Source of the DNA: Hormiphora californensis
Taxonomy: Eukaryota; Ctenophora; Tentaculata; Cydippida; Pleurobrachiidae
DNA: 64,000 nucleotides
NCBI GenBank assembly: GCA_020137815.1
Contig: CM035361.1
Span: 2,598,662-2,662,661, forward strand
Reading direction: 5' to 3'
Shown: positions 1-31,852 of the stretch, one piece after another
Position numbering within the stretch: position 1 is the stretch's first letter
Layout of the letters: every line of letters starts with the position of its first letter
Position numbers and translations under genes: made by a program
Notes under the pieces: generated by a model
Databases searched by the model: none
Seen by the model: only the letters and a program-made list of their open reading frames with translations
What the model was told of the DNA's origin: nothing

Positions 1-184
1 CACGCACGCTCACAGATATCACACCCATATCACACCCACGTCACAGATATCACACACGCTCACACCCACGTCACACACAGACATCACACACATATCACAC
101 ACGCTCACAGATATCACACACGCTCACAGATATCACACACGCTCACACACATCACACACACAGATATCACACACACGCTCACAC
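1..184. repeat. Degenerate tandem repeat of CACGCTCACAGATATCACA type
   Basis: The first 184 bases are a degenerate tandem array of units such as CACGCTCACAGATATCACA, with irregular unit lengths. The array ends against the splice donor of the leftmost coiled-coil exon at 185, so it is intronic in the RRBP1/kinectin-like gene. No coding potential is seen. Confidence 0.9.
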
Positions 185-19640
<19,456 letters not shown>

Positions 19641-22600
19641 CCTAACAACACATTGTTCAATTATCATTATTGAATTATTATTTTACAATTTAGTGTTGAT
19701 GTGAGTACACTGTACTGGGAAGCAGAGTCACCCCACGAGGGGAACCACCCAACTACTACTGCACTGTAAATAGTATTTCTTGCAAATTTATCTCAGGAAT
19801 TAGCTTGCATCTATAAGATCTGAAGTAATAAGAATGCATAGTACTGCTGTGATCTATCTCCAGCTTGAGCCCTCACGATGGCAGCTAACTCTGTGAGGAA
19901 CAGGGGACTTTTCAGCAGTGACAATGGGCACCGCTGATAGGCTGTCAGTCTGGTAGTGTCTTGTAAATTAATCAAAAGCCAGGGACAACAGTATACTCCA
20001 TTTTTTCAACTGTTCCCCCTCAATTTAGTGCACGGATTTGTTTTGTGCGCTTATCACATGTTATTTATTTATTTATTCAATCTAATTTGTATACATTGAA
20101 TCACAATCAACATACACGCCCCTTCTTGCGGGCAAAATCGGATATTCAATAAATTCAGACCTCCTGATAGAAATTAAGGCTATTTAGATAAAGATTAGTC
20201 CGATAATTGTTTTCTCCCTACTCCTCCTACAGTTTTTGAGCTAGACCCCTGAAAATTTGTACACTGGTACTTTGGACCAAGGCGGGTGTAAGTACGGGCT
20301 CAGATTTTTGATCCGATCTTTACAACAGTGACGTCACGGGGTGACGTCATTGCGACAAAAATACTTACATTTTTCAAACGCTTCTAAGACCCTGAAAACG
20401 GCTCTAAATCAAAAAACTAACGCAATAGTGGGGAAAGAGAATCGTTTGAACTTCATTTTACATGATAGCGATTTCCCGTAACTCAATGTTTAAGGGTCGT
20501 AAATCGCGTCGGGAAAGTTAAAAATGCCAAAAATACGATATTTTTCACCGTAGCCACCCAAAATCTTATCCAATCGATACGAAACTTGGTCGTTATGTGA
20601 ACTTTAATGTCCTTTGGCCAGGGGTTCCCGGAAAACGGATTGGCAAGATGAGAACTGACCGGAGTTCTTATAATTCTAAATTCACGAATTTGGAATTTTT
20701 CGTCGACTTTTTTTGGCGACATAAAACGCTAGGAAATTTTCAATGAATTTTAAAATCTTACACTGCGCGCGTAATTCTAGGTTCCGCGCGCGGCGTAAAA
20801 AAGCAGCGCTTTTTTGGGAAAATTCGCGCGTTACAGTAAATGATTTACCCGCCTCGCTAAAATTGTAATGGCCGTTTTTTCAAAAACCCAAGGTGTATGA
20901 TATAGTAGCAGCGGTTAAAGTCCATTTTTATTCAACTGTTCACCCCTCAACTCGTGCGTGTGCGATATTTTAATTCACGCTGCGCGGGCTACACGTTAAC
21001 ATGTGATAAACGCGCAAAACAATTCCGCGCACGACTTTGGGGGGTGAACAGTTGAAAAAAAATGGAGTATAGATCACCACGTGGTTAAAGTCGCATGCCA
21101 CCCCTTTTTGCGCATTGTCATAGCTCCTCGAGGTCGCATCCAATCATTATCAAGAAATGTCCCTCAAGTTTTCGCTTCTCCTTGAGGAGATCTACAGGTT
21201 TGATGAAGGTCACTTTTGGATTGGATGCAAAATGAAGCCGTGAGAGTAACCTGAGATTAGGGTGGCGCGCGACTTTCTGCACGTGCTGATCTAACCGCTC
21301 CTACTATGAGACTCATTGCTCTAAGGAACAAACAAATTATCTTTTAAAAATCAAACACAAATGTCACCGGTTATATGAGGATAAATTACCATTTACCAGG
21401 TCACGGGTTCCCAGCAAACGGGTACTCTAGTTTAGATAAAGATAGCAGTTATAAAATAGTTGATAATTAAAGTATAAAAGTATAAAAGTATAAAAGTTAT
21501 TAATTAGATTAAGTTGAGTAATTGGATAATAAGGATAATATAGTAAGTAGATGATTAAATAATTAAGTGAGAATTAAGTGTAATAAATTAAATAAAAACT
21601 GTGGTAAAAAGATTAAAAAGCATGAGATGGCCGATGCAATGAGGGAATGAGAACAATTAATAAAGCTAATAGCCTCGAGATTAACGGTTAATAGTAAACT
21701 AATAAAACTGTGATAATAATGATTAGACGGGAGACATGTTAACGTATGGTTCGTGCGTCAAAAATTACAAATTTCACTCTTTTTCGAGTTTGGGGGAACA
21801 GTTGAAAAAAAAGGACTTTGAAATTAGAATCCTTGAGGCTAGATCCATGTCCCATAGCGCCGCTTGCGATGGAGGCCAACTCCCGCTTTGTCGCAGATTG
21901 TTTTTGTCACTGAGGTTCGCTAGATCGATAACATTATTTCAAAATGAATTGCCAAATAATAATCGATCTATCAAACACGCGAACAATGATGAAACTACAC
22001 ACATACAATTTAAATACGACTGAGAGGCCACGGGGAACGATAAAGTCAAAACTGAAAATTCTTTTTCATTTTCCAAAACTTAAAATTTGATCTCTCGAGA
22101 ACATGTTGAAGTTCCTTGAATTTGTAGACTGCGCCGCGCAATTTAGTGCGCGGCTTTACACGGCAGAGTAATCTTAAAATAACCGTAGATTACTGCACAA
22201 GAAAATAAAATGTTTATTTCCGTGCTCTCTTCGTATTTACGTAGCTGAATAATATTCGCCGTTGACCGTTTCATAGTAATTGATCCTCGGATCAGGCCGG
22301 CACCGCCATATTTCACACTAGACAGGACAGAAACAAGTCATTTTTCAGTATTTTGTAAAAATTAGACAGCGTGAATCTGAAAGTGAAACTGAAAGATATT
22401 GGTAGTGGTACATTAGAATATTAGACGATATACTTAGTGGCTTAAAATCATCATCGCCTGACGACTGATCATGACTGTGTCCGTATGAAGTTGAACACCT
22501 CAGTTATTCTTTGGACACCAATCACCATGTCAGCCTCGTCAGCCTCTGACCCTTTCTTATTCTCGCACTCAGCTCAGCAGTGATGACGGCGTGAGCTTGA

Positions 22601-23333
22601 GCGGAGCAGAGTACTCAGTACGGTCACTGCATGTTACTACATATTATATTAGCTGCATCGTGCTGATGCATTTTGGACATCAAAATGTCTTTAATTTGTT
22701 CATTCCTGACAAAATTAATCAGAAAATAATATAATTTATCTCTCGATTTTACCATTTTGAGGTTGTTTTGTCATGAATCAACCCGTAAAGTCCACCTAAT
22801 TTTTCAAAACAGATAGATCCACAAAAAACAGCTCTCTCTTTCTCACGCACAGATATATACGATACACAGTAGTACACAACAAACAAATTTTCCACATCGT
22901 AACTGCAACTTCAGAATTTGAAAGTTCGAGGCGGAATTGAGTCCGAATAATCTGAACAGATCGGAGTCCCCGCGGATCGAAAGCTCTGCCCCTATAACAG
23001 CTCTCTGATCAGTGTTCCATTCTGTTTGGAATCTAGTTGAAAGATCTGTATACCAACATGGTTACCATGGTTACAAACATGGTTCACATATGAGGGAAGA
23101 CCCCTAACACACCCGGTCCCCCACCGCCGCCTCCCGGAGTCGATCCACCGAAATGCGACGTTGGATAAAACCCACCTCCACCTCCTTGAAACACATTCCC
23201 CTCCACCCTCTTCCTCTCCACCTCAGCCTGGTCCCTACCCGCTAAACTCAAGTTCGCCAGCTGCTGGAAATCTTCCTTACAATTACAATTATCCCTATCC
23301 TCATCCCCTTTACCACAAGTATGGGTGTTACAA
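19641..23333. other. Intergenic region between TCF/LEF and the RRBP1/kinectin-like gene
   Basis: This 3.7-kb gap must contain the 5' end and promoter of the RRBP1/kinectin-like gene and the 3' UTR of TCF/LEF. It holds the 19994-21069 element with terminal inverted repeats, a further GGGGGAACAGTTGAAAAAA end copy at about 21790-21810, and AT-rich sequence. I cannot place a first exon or poly(A) site confidently. ORFs here (such as 21736-22023) look like chance frames through repeats. Confidence 0.6.
19994..21069. mobile_element. 1.1-kb TA-flanked element with terminal inverted repeats
   Basis: Left end TACTCCATTTTTTCAACTG and right end CAGTTGAAAAAAAATGGAGTA are inverted, as are the subterminal CTTATCACATGTT and AACATGTGATAAA. 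TA lies outside both ends. A TA target suggests a Tc1/mariner-type MITE. No transposase ORF. An internal CCAATCGAT...AAACTTGGTC block (about 20569-20592) recurs at about 46278-46302 in the VTI1B intron insertion. Confidence 0.75.
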
Positions 23334-26300
23334 TCACAACCCCCTCCCTCGCCGGATCCCCGTGGACAGCCTGGTTCGTGAGGTACCCGCACCGGCAGCA
23401 GGACAAGATGGTTTGTGGTGTTCACTATTGTCACAGCACTGGTGGTCTAGCTCTCCCTGCATGTATCTTACACACTTCTTCTTTCGTCTGAGGGGGAGAG
23501 GTGAAGTGTTACAGCCAGTTGGATAAAGTAAGGGATATATTATATAGGGGGGTGAAGTTTTAAAGTAAGGGGGTTACCAGCATGTTGAGACCATGACAAT
23601 CTTACTGACAACGTAACAAACCATCTGACATGGACAAACTAAGTGCCAAACTGATACTGACAAACATGTCCTGCATCACGTACCTGCATGGTTTGCACCA
23701 ACTACTCTGTTTGTCCAGTCCGTAGCGAGCCCGGCATTTCTTGGGACTTCCGGCATCTGAAAAACAGGTGTGTCAGCGACATATATTTTAGGTACACATG
23801 GTTGTGAGGCCCAGGAGAGGGAGTTGAGAGATAGTGTGTCAGCTTGAAACATAGGGGATTAACAAATTAGTTGATGTGCGCCGGGGGAGGGCTTGCGAGT
23901 ATAATACAGAGTGCGAACACATTGGCAAGCGACTCAATGTTTCACTTGAGGATACTTGGGGGGGACTAGGGGGGTTGGTGGGGTGGAGGGGTGGAGGGGG
24001 TTGGTGGGTTCGGGGGGGGGGTGGAGGGGACGAGGGATTGGTAGACAAGGGGTGGGGGATGAGGGGTGGGGGCAGTGGGGTGGAGGGGGTGAGGGATTGG
24101 TGGGGGCTTGCAAACATGAACCGAGTAGTAGCATACTGATTGGGGCACTTATCATTATCTGTATCTTTCTCTCACACACACGTGTTGAATATTGGCTCAT
24201 TCTCACATATCAAAAACCCTGTTTTTCAGTCAAATGAAAATAATATTTTTGCCAGGTTTAGAAAATTAATAATTATCTAATTAATTAGGGCTGTCTCACA
24301 ACACTGACACACACTGCTCAGACACACTCCCTTCTTCCTAAAACAGCTGGTAGTGCAGGTACAATTTTGGACGCCATGAATTAGCCTGGTGAAATGGCTT
24401 TTTAACTTCCCCCGAGGATCCCGGTGCGACTGTACCAACACTCCCGTGACACTGACCTAGCTTGCTCTAAGTTTATAGGACTTCACATTTGTCCTGTATT
24501 TCAGCTAAACCATTTATATCAGCAAACAGATGTTTATACTTTATCCCCTCAGCATCTATAATATCCTTTCTGGCAGCGCCGACCCGGTCTGAGTGCAGAA
24601 ACGGGGTTTGGCGCCGCCAGGCAGTTAGTATAACAGTTGGACCCAGATATACCGGGCACTCAGATTTACCGGGTATAAAACCCTTTCCTACGAGCATCCC
24701 GGTAAATCGGGCTCCGGCTGTATTTAATACTAGCTGCTACAATGATCCGTTCAAAACAAAAACTTGTTGCTGTGGTTGATAGTTTGCATAGTTCTTTATA
24801 TATGGACACACTGATGATACACACATGATTATAATAGTGTGCTTCAAAATAATCGAACCACCTTCCCACTTTTCATGCTAGGGGAGACCAGCAAGCCCCC
24901 ATCTTTTCAGTGTGCAGGGCCTAAACTAGGTTCAGGCCAGGAATTTCAGGGACGTGGTTCGATTATTATGGAGCACCCTGTATATTTATATAGCTACATG
25001 AAATGAGCTACATGTAGCTGCGGCCGATAAAAAGACGTGTTACCTGCGAAGACAGAGAGGAAACGGTGCACTCTAGAATGTAGGGATTATAATGTGGGTC
25101 AGATTACAATATGTGGGTCAGATTACAATATGTGGGTCAGATTACAATATGTGGGTCAGATTACAATATGTGGGTCAGATTACAATATGTGGGTCAGATT
25201 ACAATATGTGGGTCAGATTACAATATTTGGCTCAGATTACAATATGTGGGTCAGATTACAATATTTGGCTCAGATTACATTTGGGCCATGTCTGTCGGCG
25301 CCGATCCGATCTTAGTAGCCAAAACGGGGTCGGCGCCGCTATACACAGTTGGGTCACTTTACATGGGTCAGATAACAACATACAGATCTTGTGGTTGGAT
25401 CACTTTACATGGCTCACAGAACAAACACACGGTTGAATTTCTAGAATAAGAGACAATAAATTGAGACATTACATATACCTTGTTCAGTTGTCTTGTCCCT
25501 TTTTCGTTTCTTTTTTCCTCCCGAAGCGTAGTTAGACCTGGCAGACCAATTGGGATACATCTGAAATTATCAATCAATTAGCTACCAATTTGCTACTGTA
25601 ATTGCAGTCGGACCCGATTTACGGGGCCCCGATTTACTGGAACCCCGATTTACTGGGAGGATAAACTTCCTCCGATTTAGGAAATTAACCCTTTGGAGAC
25701 GATTGGGTCACAGGTGACCCACAACTTTGAACCCATATAGCGTCTTTCTAGACCATATTTGAAAGTTTTAAATCGTTTCTAGGGTTGAACCATACATTTT
25801 TCTAGCATTTTGAGATCGTTTTGAGCCTCTGCAGTTGTCGTCTTCCGAAAACAGGGCTAAAACAGTGCATTTGGTAGGCAAAATGGGTAGTTTAATGGCC
25901 ATACCTCAAAATTGGTACGAGTATACTTAAAATGGACTTGGAAAATGCAAGAAAAGTGTGTATTTTACCCCGGGGTAAAGTTTCAGGGTGATATTCCAAA
26001 TTTTGTGCCTCTTAGAGGCCTTCAAAGTGCTGGGTCACCTGTGACCCAACCGTCCCCTAACGCTAAAACAGAAATTTGCATTTTACGAGCATTTCTAAAG
26101 GAATGGCCCCCGATAAAAGTCTAAAACGGCATTTTTTAAACAGGTGCTAGCGACTAACCGACTCCATCATTGTTATCTCAACATCTTAGGGAGTCGATGA
26201 AAAATTTTTTGAGATCCGTGCTCCTTCAGAAAATTTTTCATCTCGGCCAATTTTGAAATTCTAAAATCGGCTACAGATGAGATAGAGAGGCCCATATGGT

Positions 26301-27340
26301 GTGCAAACTGTGCAGAATGGCCGGGTTTATATAAGTGTTCTGAACAAACATAGGGTCTAAAATGAGCGGTTTTCGAGTTATCGGGCAAAATAGCGGCAAA
26401 ATCTCAATTCCTATTTTAGCGTTAGGGGACGATTGGGTCACAGGTGACCCAATAGAAATACAGGTGGTAGAACCAAAATTCCTTTTCATGCGTTCAAGTA
26501 GGTTCAAAGTGAGTGTCTCCAGAAAGTTTTAGAGAATTCTGTCGACAGGGGGCTTATCGTCCCCAAAGGGTTAACGGTATATTACCCCGATATACCAGGC
26601 AAAACCCTTTCCCCGAGCATCCCGGTAAATCGACCACCAACCTGCATGTGAAGCTGCCGTTCCCTCCGGGCCATCTCATAGAACCGTTGCTGTTCACTTC
26701 GATCGAGGGCATGCCACCTCTTTCCCAGGATCTGGTTGATGGCTGCACTCTCTTTCAGGGTATACTCCTGTACTACCTGTAATGTATTGTAATTGTGATG
26801 AAGGACAGCTGAATTACAAGTATAACTGCTGTATAAAGATGGTGATAAGACACATTACGTGTAAGTAATGACTAATAATGAACCACACGGTACATGCTGG
26901 GGAGGGGGACGGTATGTCGCTAAATCCTTAACACGACCATCTCAGTAACAGGTGTCCATGTCACCAAGGTAATTCTTACCTTAGCCCGCATCTCCTTCAT
27001 ATACAGCATGAACGCGTTGAGTGGTTTCTTGATATGCGTCGACTTCTTTTTCGCTGAAGGAAAGGGGGTTAGTTAGAGACAACATAATTATAAATACATA
27101 GTTGTAAACCTGGAATGAACTCGAAACTTTAAGATTCTCGACTGTTGACTAATGTTTGTTAGTCAGTAGGTTCTGCGTCAGTTAGGTGTGTCTAACTTTT
27201 AAAAAAACTGCTAAAAGCTTTACCATCGTGTAATTAAACTTGAAATTTCTTTGAGAAAAAATCTCTTTGAAGCTGAGTTTTACTGACTGACAGTCGCGGG
27301 TCCTATCATACTTTCTCACAGCTCCAGATGCCATGAATTC

Positions 27341-27383
<43 letters not shown>

Positions 27384-27405
27384 TCTTTTTATCTCTCTCT
27401 CTCTC

Positions 27406-27457
<52 letters not shown>

Positions 27458-28849
27458 TCTATCCTTCAGAGGAAAAAAGGATAGAGAGAGGGAGATGGAT
27501 TTTCTCTCCGACTCACCTTTTGAAGTCTTCTTCGTGGTGGTAGTCGTGGTTTCTGAGGGTGTCTGAGGATTGGATGAGGATGGTTGCTGTGTTAACAGTT
27601 GGGTGCCTGGTGTCTGACCTGAAAATGGGAAACAGTATTACTTCAGAAACGTATTGCTATCTAAAGACGGAACCATTGAAGTACGATAACTAAACTAGAA
27701 TTCGATCAGAGGAAAATAATCCGTAAAATTATAAAACTTCATAGCCCAAAAAGGCAACGGCCAAATGCGTGGCTGGAAAACTATTAACTAATTAACTAAG
27801 TAATTAACTAATTAATTAAAAGTATTTACCGAACGGTGTTGGCTGTGCGAAGGGGGGAATGTTGTAGTACATCTGTCGCTGTTGAGGGCTGAAATTAGCC
27901 ATCGCTGCTGCAGCTGATGCGGGACTACTTGTACTCCTACAAGGGGGGGGGGGTTACTCGATGATTCTATACCGTTCGTACTCAATCTGTGAAGTTGAAT
28001 AACTGTATATGTGATAAGGGGGTGGTGAGGACATATCCATTTAGTTTTTGGTATTCTACTAGAATTTCTAGGGCACGGGAAGCACCGGCTTAGAAATCGA
28101 AACTAAGAAAACTGAACAAGTCGATACAAATTACAAACCTATTGATATCGGCCAAGAGATAGTAACCTAGAACTATTGGGAGAACTGAACAAAATATAAA
28201 CCTATTGATATCGGTCCCTAAACAATATAAACCTATTGATATCGGTCCCTAGAACTATTGGGGTACTTGGCTGACAGTGTTGTGACCGATCGGTTTTTCC
28301 TGGTACATGAAAACAAAGTGGAAGTAAACAGAGAGACCTGTGTTTATCAACTGTTTAGCGGCGGGGTCAGACGGCAGTATATCATCTATTAAAATAGGGC
28401 CCTTTCTTCTTTTCTCACTCGTTCCTGCATGCACTCGTTCCTGCATGCACCTTCTTTCTCTGTTTTAATCTTCCCGTCGAGATCTGCAGCAGTTTTGCAG
28501 CTGACTCTCCTCCCCGGCTCCCTCCTTAACCTAATTATTTTCAGGACAGTGGCACGATACCATCTTATCTCAGTTCTCAAGGTCTCTCCCTAGTAATCCC
28601 CTAGTCTGTCCATTCCAGCATTGAACCCTTTTCTCAACTAATTTACCCATTGTCTCAGATTTATTGGTTCAACCAATTTGAGCCTAGAGGACTGTTTTCG
28701 TTTTCCCCCATCCTTACCTCTGCGGCCTCTCTCTCTCGCTCTCCCTCTTTCTCCCTCTTTCTCCCTCTCCCTCCCTTATCCTCCTCTCTTTTTATCCTTC
28801 CAGACCTTCTTCTCTCAGCACTATCTCTCTCTCCCTCGCTCTCTCGCTC

Positions 28850-28887
<38 letters not shown>

Positions 28888-30224
28888 CTCTCGCTGTTGT
28901 CATAATAATATTATAATAATAATATTATTAATATGTCAATGGGAGCCAGCCAGGATCGGATCTTGTCCTTATACATTGTGTATATTGATTTTATCCTTTT
29001 CTTTCTATCTTTCTCTTCCCCCCTCTCTCTTTCTCTCTCTCTCCCTTACTTCTATCGTTTTACAACACCTGCTAGGGTGCAGTCCCGACCCACATTACCG
29101 TACGTAGCTCGTAAAATTTAGGCTCTTTCTGAAAAAAGAGAGTGGTCGGGACGGCCCTGGCAGGTTCACCCCGCGCTGGCCAAGCGCTGTATAAGGTTGT
29201 GCCGTCGGAACTAATGCCATCCCAAACTATGTTGTCTAGCTGTACAACCACGCTGCTCTCTCGTGCGACTCTTGATTGAAGAGCAACCATCAATGTTGAT
29301 ATTCAATTAGCAGTCTATACTCATGTGACGGAGAGAGCAGGGCTGTGCAGTGTTCGTGTCGAAAAGACAGAGGGCAAGATGGGGCGCGGTGAATTCATGT
29401 TTTGTAAGGCAGCCCTTGAGATACAGAAACAGAGGTTAACTCCTTGCAAAACTATGGATGCGGAGAAGATAAGAAAAAAAAAAATAAAAAAAATTGGGCT
29501 GTGTCGAAGGTGTGCATGTATTAACTGATTAGTTGATCTACCGAACCCTGATTACAGCGCGATGACGGTGTGTATCAAATGCTTAGCGGTGGGGTCAGCC
29601 GGTATATCATCTAGGACAAAATTTTGTCAGGGGTGTCTTACCATGTGGGTTGAGGGAAGGGTTGTTGAAAGTTTGCAGCATTAACATTTGGGATGTAGGG
29701 CGTGCTGACAGACCTCCTCCCGCTGTCAATTGCACTGGTCGTCAACTGGGTTGGAACTGTCTTACTGCTGCTGGCGGGGGTCGTTACTGAAAGTACGGAA
29801 ATTAATAAGACAGGAAAATTGATTATGATATTGCTGTTATAGGTTCCTATCCGACTGGTAAGAATTAGAGATAGATTGGATTCGCGGACAATATATACTT
29901 GTTTGTTTGTCATCTCCATCCCCCGAATATCGAATGCTAGTATGTACTATCATGTTCTTTCCCAGTTTCCAGTAACATAATATTACAAATTCAAGTTAGT
30001 AAATTCTTTCAAAAAAGCCGACAATTCCTTTTATCCTACTACCCAGCAGAGCTTTGCTTGTTCTCAACAAATAATATATCTAATTTAAGCTCTTTCAACT
30101 CTCTCTATCTCTCTCTCACTCTCTCTCTCTCTCTCCTCTCTCCTCTCTCCTCTCTCACTCTCTCTCCTCCTCTCTCTCCCTCTCTCTCCGCTCTCTCTCT
30201 CATACTCATCTCTCGTCTCTCCTC

Positions 30225-30282
<58 letters not shown>

Positions 30283-31852
30283 GTTTTGTTTGGCGGCCGC
30301 CCTGTGAACCGACAAAGGGGGCGCTGTTAGTTGTGTTTGAGAACACACACTAAGAAGATGTTGTAACAAGAACAATTTATATAAATTATATTCCACAATT
30401 TTTTGGATCCACATGCTCCGATAAAGTTATCAATTTCAACGACCCCGACGAGAAAGGAGGTGTAATTGGTGTGTTCATGGTAATTTATTGCAAGTTATTG
30501 ACATAGGGCTGCATATAAACAAACGCCAGCTCTTAGTGAGTTCTTCTGCACATCAATTCTACAGAATTTCTTCAGATTCAAATGTGCTTTATCGCATCTC
30601 ACAGTTTATTCTATAATGCTGTACTTACTTGGGTTTGAGGAGGGAGAATAGTAAGGGTGAGAGTTGTGTTTCGATACTTGGTAGCTTCTGTTCTTCAGAA
30701 ATTCTAAAAATAGAAGTGTGTTAGAAATAGGAAAAAGGTGAACTGCACATTCGATGGAAAAGGTAACTTAGAAAAGGTAACTAGAACTAGAGATAATTGA
30801 TGAGATTCCAGCCCTAAATCATCAAGGACACGATATATGTAGAAGTTTTTAGGACCTTTCCCCCCGTTTCTCGCCGAGGTTATATTATAGGTCACCTTTG
30901 CGCTTGCCAGCGCAGTGATTGATGTTGGTTCACTCACGTTCATGTTTTATCCTGTTGGCAACCTCAATCACGACCGGAGAGATTCCAGCACTTTCCTTTA
31001 TTTGTGATAGATACTGAAAAATAGTGGATGGAATTTAAATTAGGTAGTAGGTACTGAAACAGTTGAATGGTTCATACTTTCATTTTATTCGGAGCACAGA
31101 CAGGCGACTCAATGAAACAGTGGTGGATTAGGTACTGAAACTTTGGGAGAATATATTGATTATTTTAAAGTCTATCTATCTATAAACTCAGATAAACCAT
31201 CGTGTGAAATCTAACTCCCTGAGTGATATATGAATTTTCATTTTGGAGAAAGGTCATATTATATTGAGTGGAGAGAGAGATAGATAAATGTGAATTAAAG
31301 TGACCTGAAAGCTTCTCTGTAGCTCACACCTTGTGTCTAACTCTTTCAAACACCCCTTTAAACGGGGGGGGGGGGGGTGTTTTTAAAAGCTAATGCACAT
31401 TAATGGATCAATTTTGAAGATCTAAACATTAAGCTATGTTTTGGGCCACGTGGCAACGTCTAAAATGCACACGTTTCAGGCACCCTCCCCCAATGATAAT
31501 TGAAAAACAGGCCGTCAATCATGTATCACGAATCGAGAGTAAAGAAAGGGGGCTTTGGGAAAGGGTCATTACGAGATCAGAAACCGCACTCTCCAAACCG
31601 GGGGTGATTACAGTCATGCAGTATGACCAGGGCTGTGGTAGGGGATCATGAGGCAACAGACAATTATTAATTGGAATTGAGATGATAACAATTAACACTC
31701 ACATCCAATGCAGCTATAAGTGGCGGCTTGTCGGCAGCTCTGACAAGCGCGTTCTTTATATCCAATAGAGCATCAGTGTGGGAATCCAATTCTCCCTCGT
31801 GCTTGAATTCCTTAATCTCATCCTGGGCACCACATTCCTCTTCGACTGCCAT
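23334..31852 (-). CDS. TCF/LEF: TCF/LEF transcription factor (nuclear effector of Wnt/beta-catenin), complete
   Basis: Eleven exons give exactly 390 codons plus TGA: 31852-31703, 31013-30938, 30703-30629, 29786-29642, 27936-27830, 27618-27517, 27053-26980, 26776-26642, 25560-25479, 23756-23684, 23487-23334. The N-terminus has [13 protein letters not shown] (residues 10-22), matching the beta-catenin-binding motif of TCF/LEF. The HMG box spans about 225-297 over three exons, with [17 protein letters not shown] and [12 protein letters not shown], then a basic tail KKKRKR. A C-clamp follows: cysteines 323, 336, 339 and 345 in [19 protein letters not shown] and KKKCVRY. Family role: binds Wnt response elements and recruits beta-catenin; the C-clamp reads an auxiliary Helper site. 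The 42-residue tail ends in a basic RRGRG. The middle is Ser/Thr/Pro/Gln-rich with no clear extra domain. An acceptor-like GATCTAG lies 10 nt before the ATG. Confidence 0.95.
23948..24105 (+). repeat. G-rich low-complexity tract
   Basis: Dense GGGG/GGTGGGG runs in the TCF intron between the C-clamp exon and the last HMG exon. Four or more G runs at close spacing give G-quadruplex potential on the plus strand. Proline-rich minus-strand ORFs across it are artefacts. Confidence 0.85.
24578..24725. mobile_element. GGCGCC repeat joined to a pogo-like MITE fragment
   Basis: Begins with GCGCCGACCCGGTCTGAGTG and AAACGGGGTTTGGCGCCGCC, followed directly by a pogo-like ATTTACCGGG pair (24637-24722). 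The GGCGCC module recurs at 25298-25341 and 36577-36655. Intronic in TCF/LEF. Confidence 0.6.
25084..25290. repeat. 19-bp minisatellite, about 10 copies
   Basis: Tandem unit ATTACAATATGTGGGTCAG with a few TTTGGCTCAG variants. All three frames stay open because of the unit, so the ORFs here are repeat translations. A further degenerate GGGTCA block follows the GGCGCC module to about 25410. Intronic in TCF/LEF. Confidence 0.95.
25298..25341. repeat. GGCGCC short repeat, second copy
   Basis: GTCGGCGCCGATCCGATCTT then AAAACGGGGTCGGCGCCGCT. Same layout as 24578-24632 and 36577-36655: two GGCGCC arms around a GATC-rich spacer and AAACGGGGT. Confidence 0.7.
25600..26633. mobile_element. Pogo-like MITE split by a TTAA insertion, abutting an HMG-box donor
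   Basis: Left part (25600-25684) begins CAGTCGGACCCGATTTACGG and right part (26575-26633) ends CATCCCGGTAAATCGACC. The pieces are separated by the piggyBac-like insertion at 25689-26570. The right end stops about 8 nt from the splice donor of HMG exon 26642-26776, so the intron of the DNA-binding-domain exon starts almost inside a transposon. Confidence 0.6.
25689..26570. mobile_element. piggyBac-like MITE with TTAA target duplication
   Basis: Termini are CCCTTTGGAGACGAT and ATCGTCCCCAAAGGG, flanked on each side by TTAA (25685-25688 and 26571-26574). TTAA duplication and CCC...GGG ends are piggyBac hallmarks. Subterminal GATTGGGTCACAGGTGACCC recurs in both orientations near 25703, 26030 and 26433. 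No transposase ORF, so non-autonomous. Confidence 0.85.
27340..27455. repeat. (CT)n microsatellite
   Basis: Interrupted CT tract in the TCF intron between exons 26980-27053 and 27517-27618. No coding signal. Confidence 0.95.
28330..29635. repeat. Intronic block bounded by two copies of a TTAGCGG(C/T)GGGGTCAG repeat
   Basis: The sequence ACTGTTTAGCGGCGGGGTCA ... AGTATATCATCTA at about 28348-28388 recurs as ATGCTTAGCGGTGGGGTCAG ... GGTATATCATCTA at about 29579-29613, in direct orientation. Between them are CT tracts and a T-rich block with no recognisable gene. It could be an inserted element with repeated ends; the family is unknown. Confidence 0.4.
30100..30280. repeat. (CT)n microsatellite
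   Basis: CT-rich tract, near-pure at 30228-30280, in the TCF intron between exons 29642-29786 and 30629-30703. Confidence 0.95.

Noticed and set aside
1-184. Short regular repeats suggestive of a CRISPR-like array
   Set aside because: Units are contiguous and degenerate with no unique spacers, and the DNA is animal nuclear; it is a simple tandem repeat.
23084-23434. 116-residue minus-strand Gly/Cys-rich ORF over the TCF last exon
   Set aside because: The C-clamp frame enters this exon in a different phase and gives a consistent 390-codon protein ending at 23334; the longer ORF is a shadow frame.
25037-25449. Overlapping ORFs with repeated [18 protein letters not shown]-type units
   Set aside because: Direct translation of the 19-bp minisatellite in three frames.
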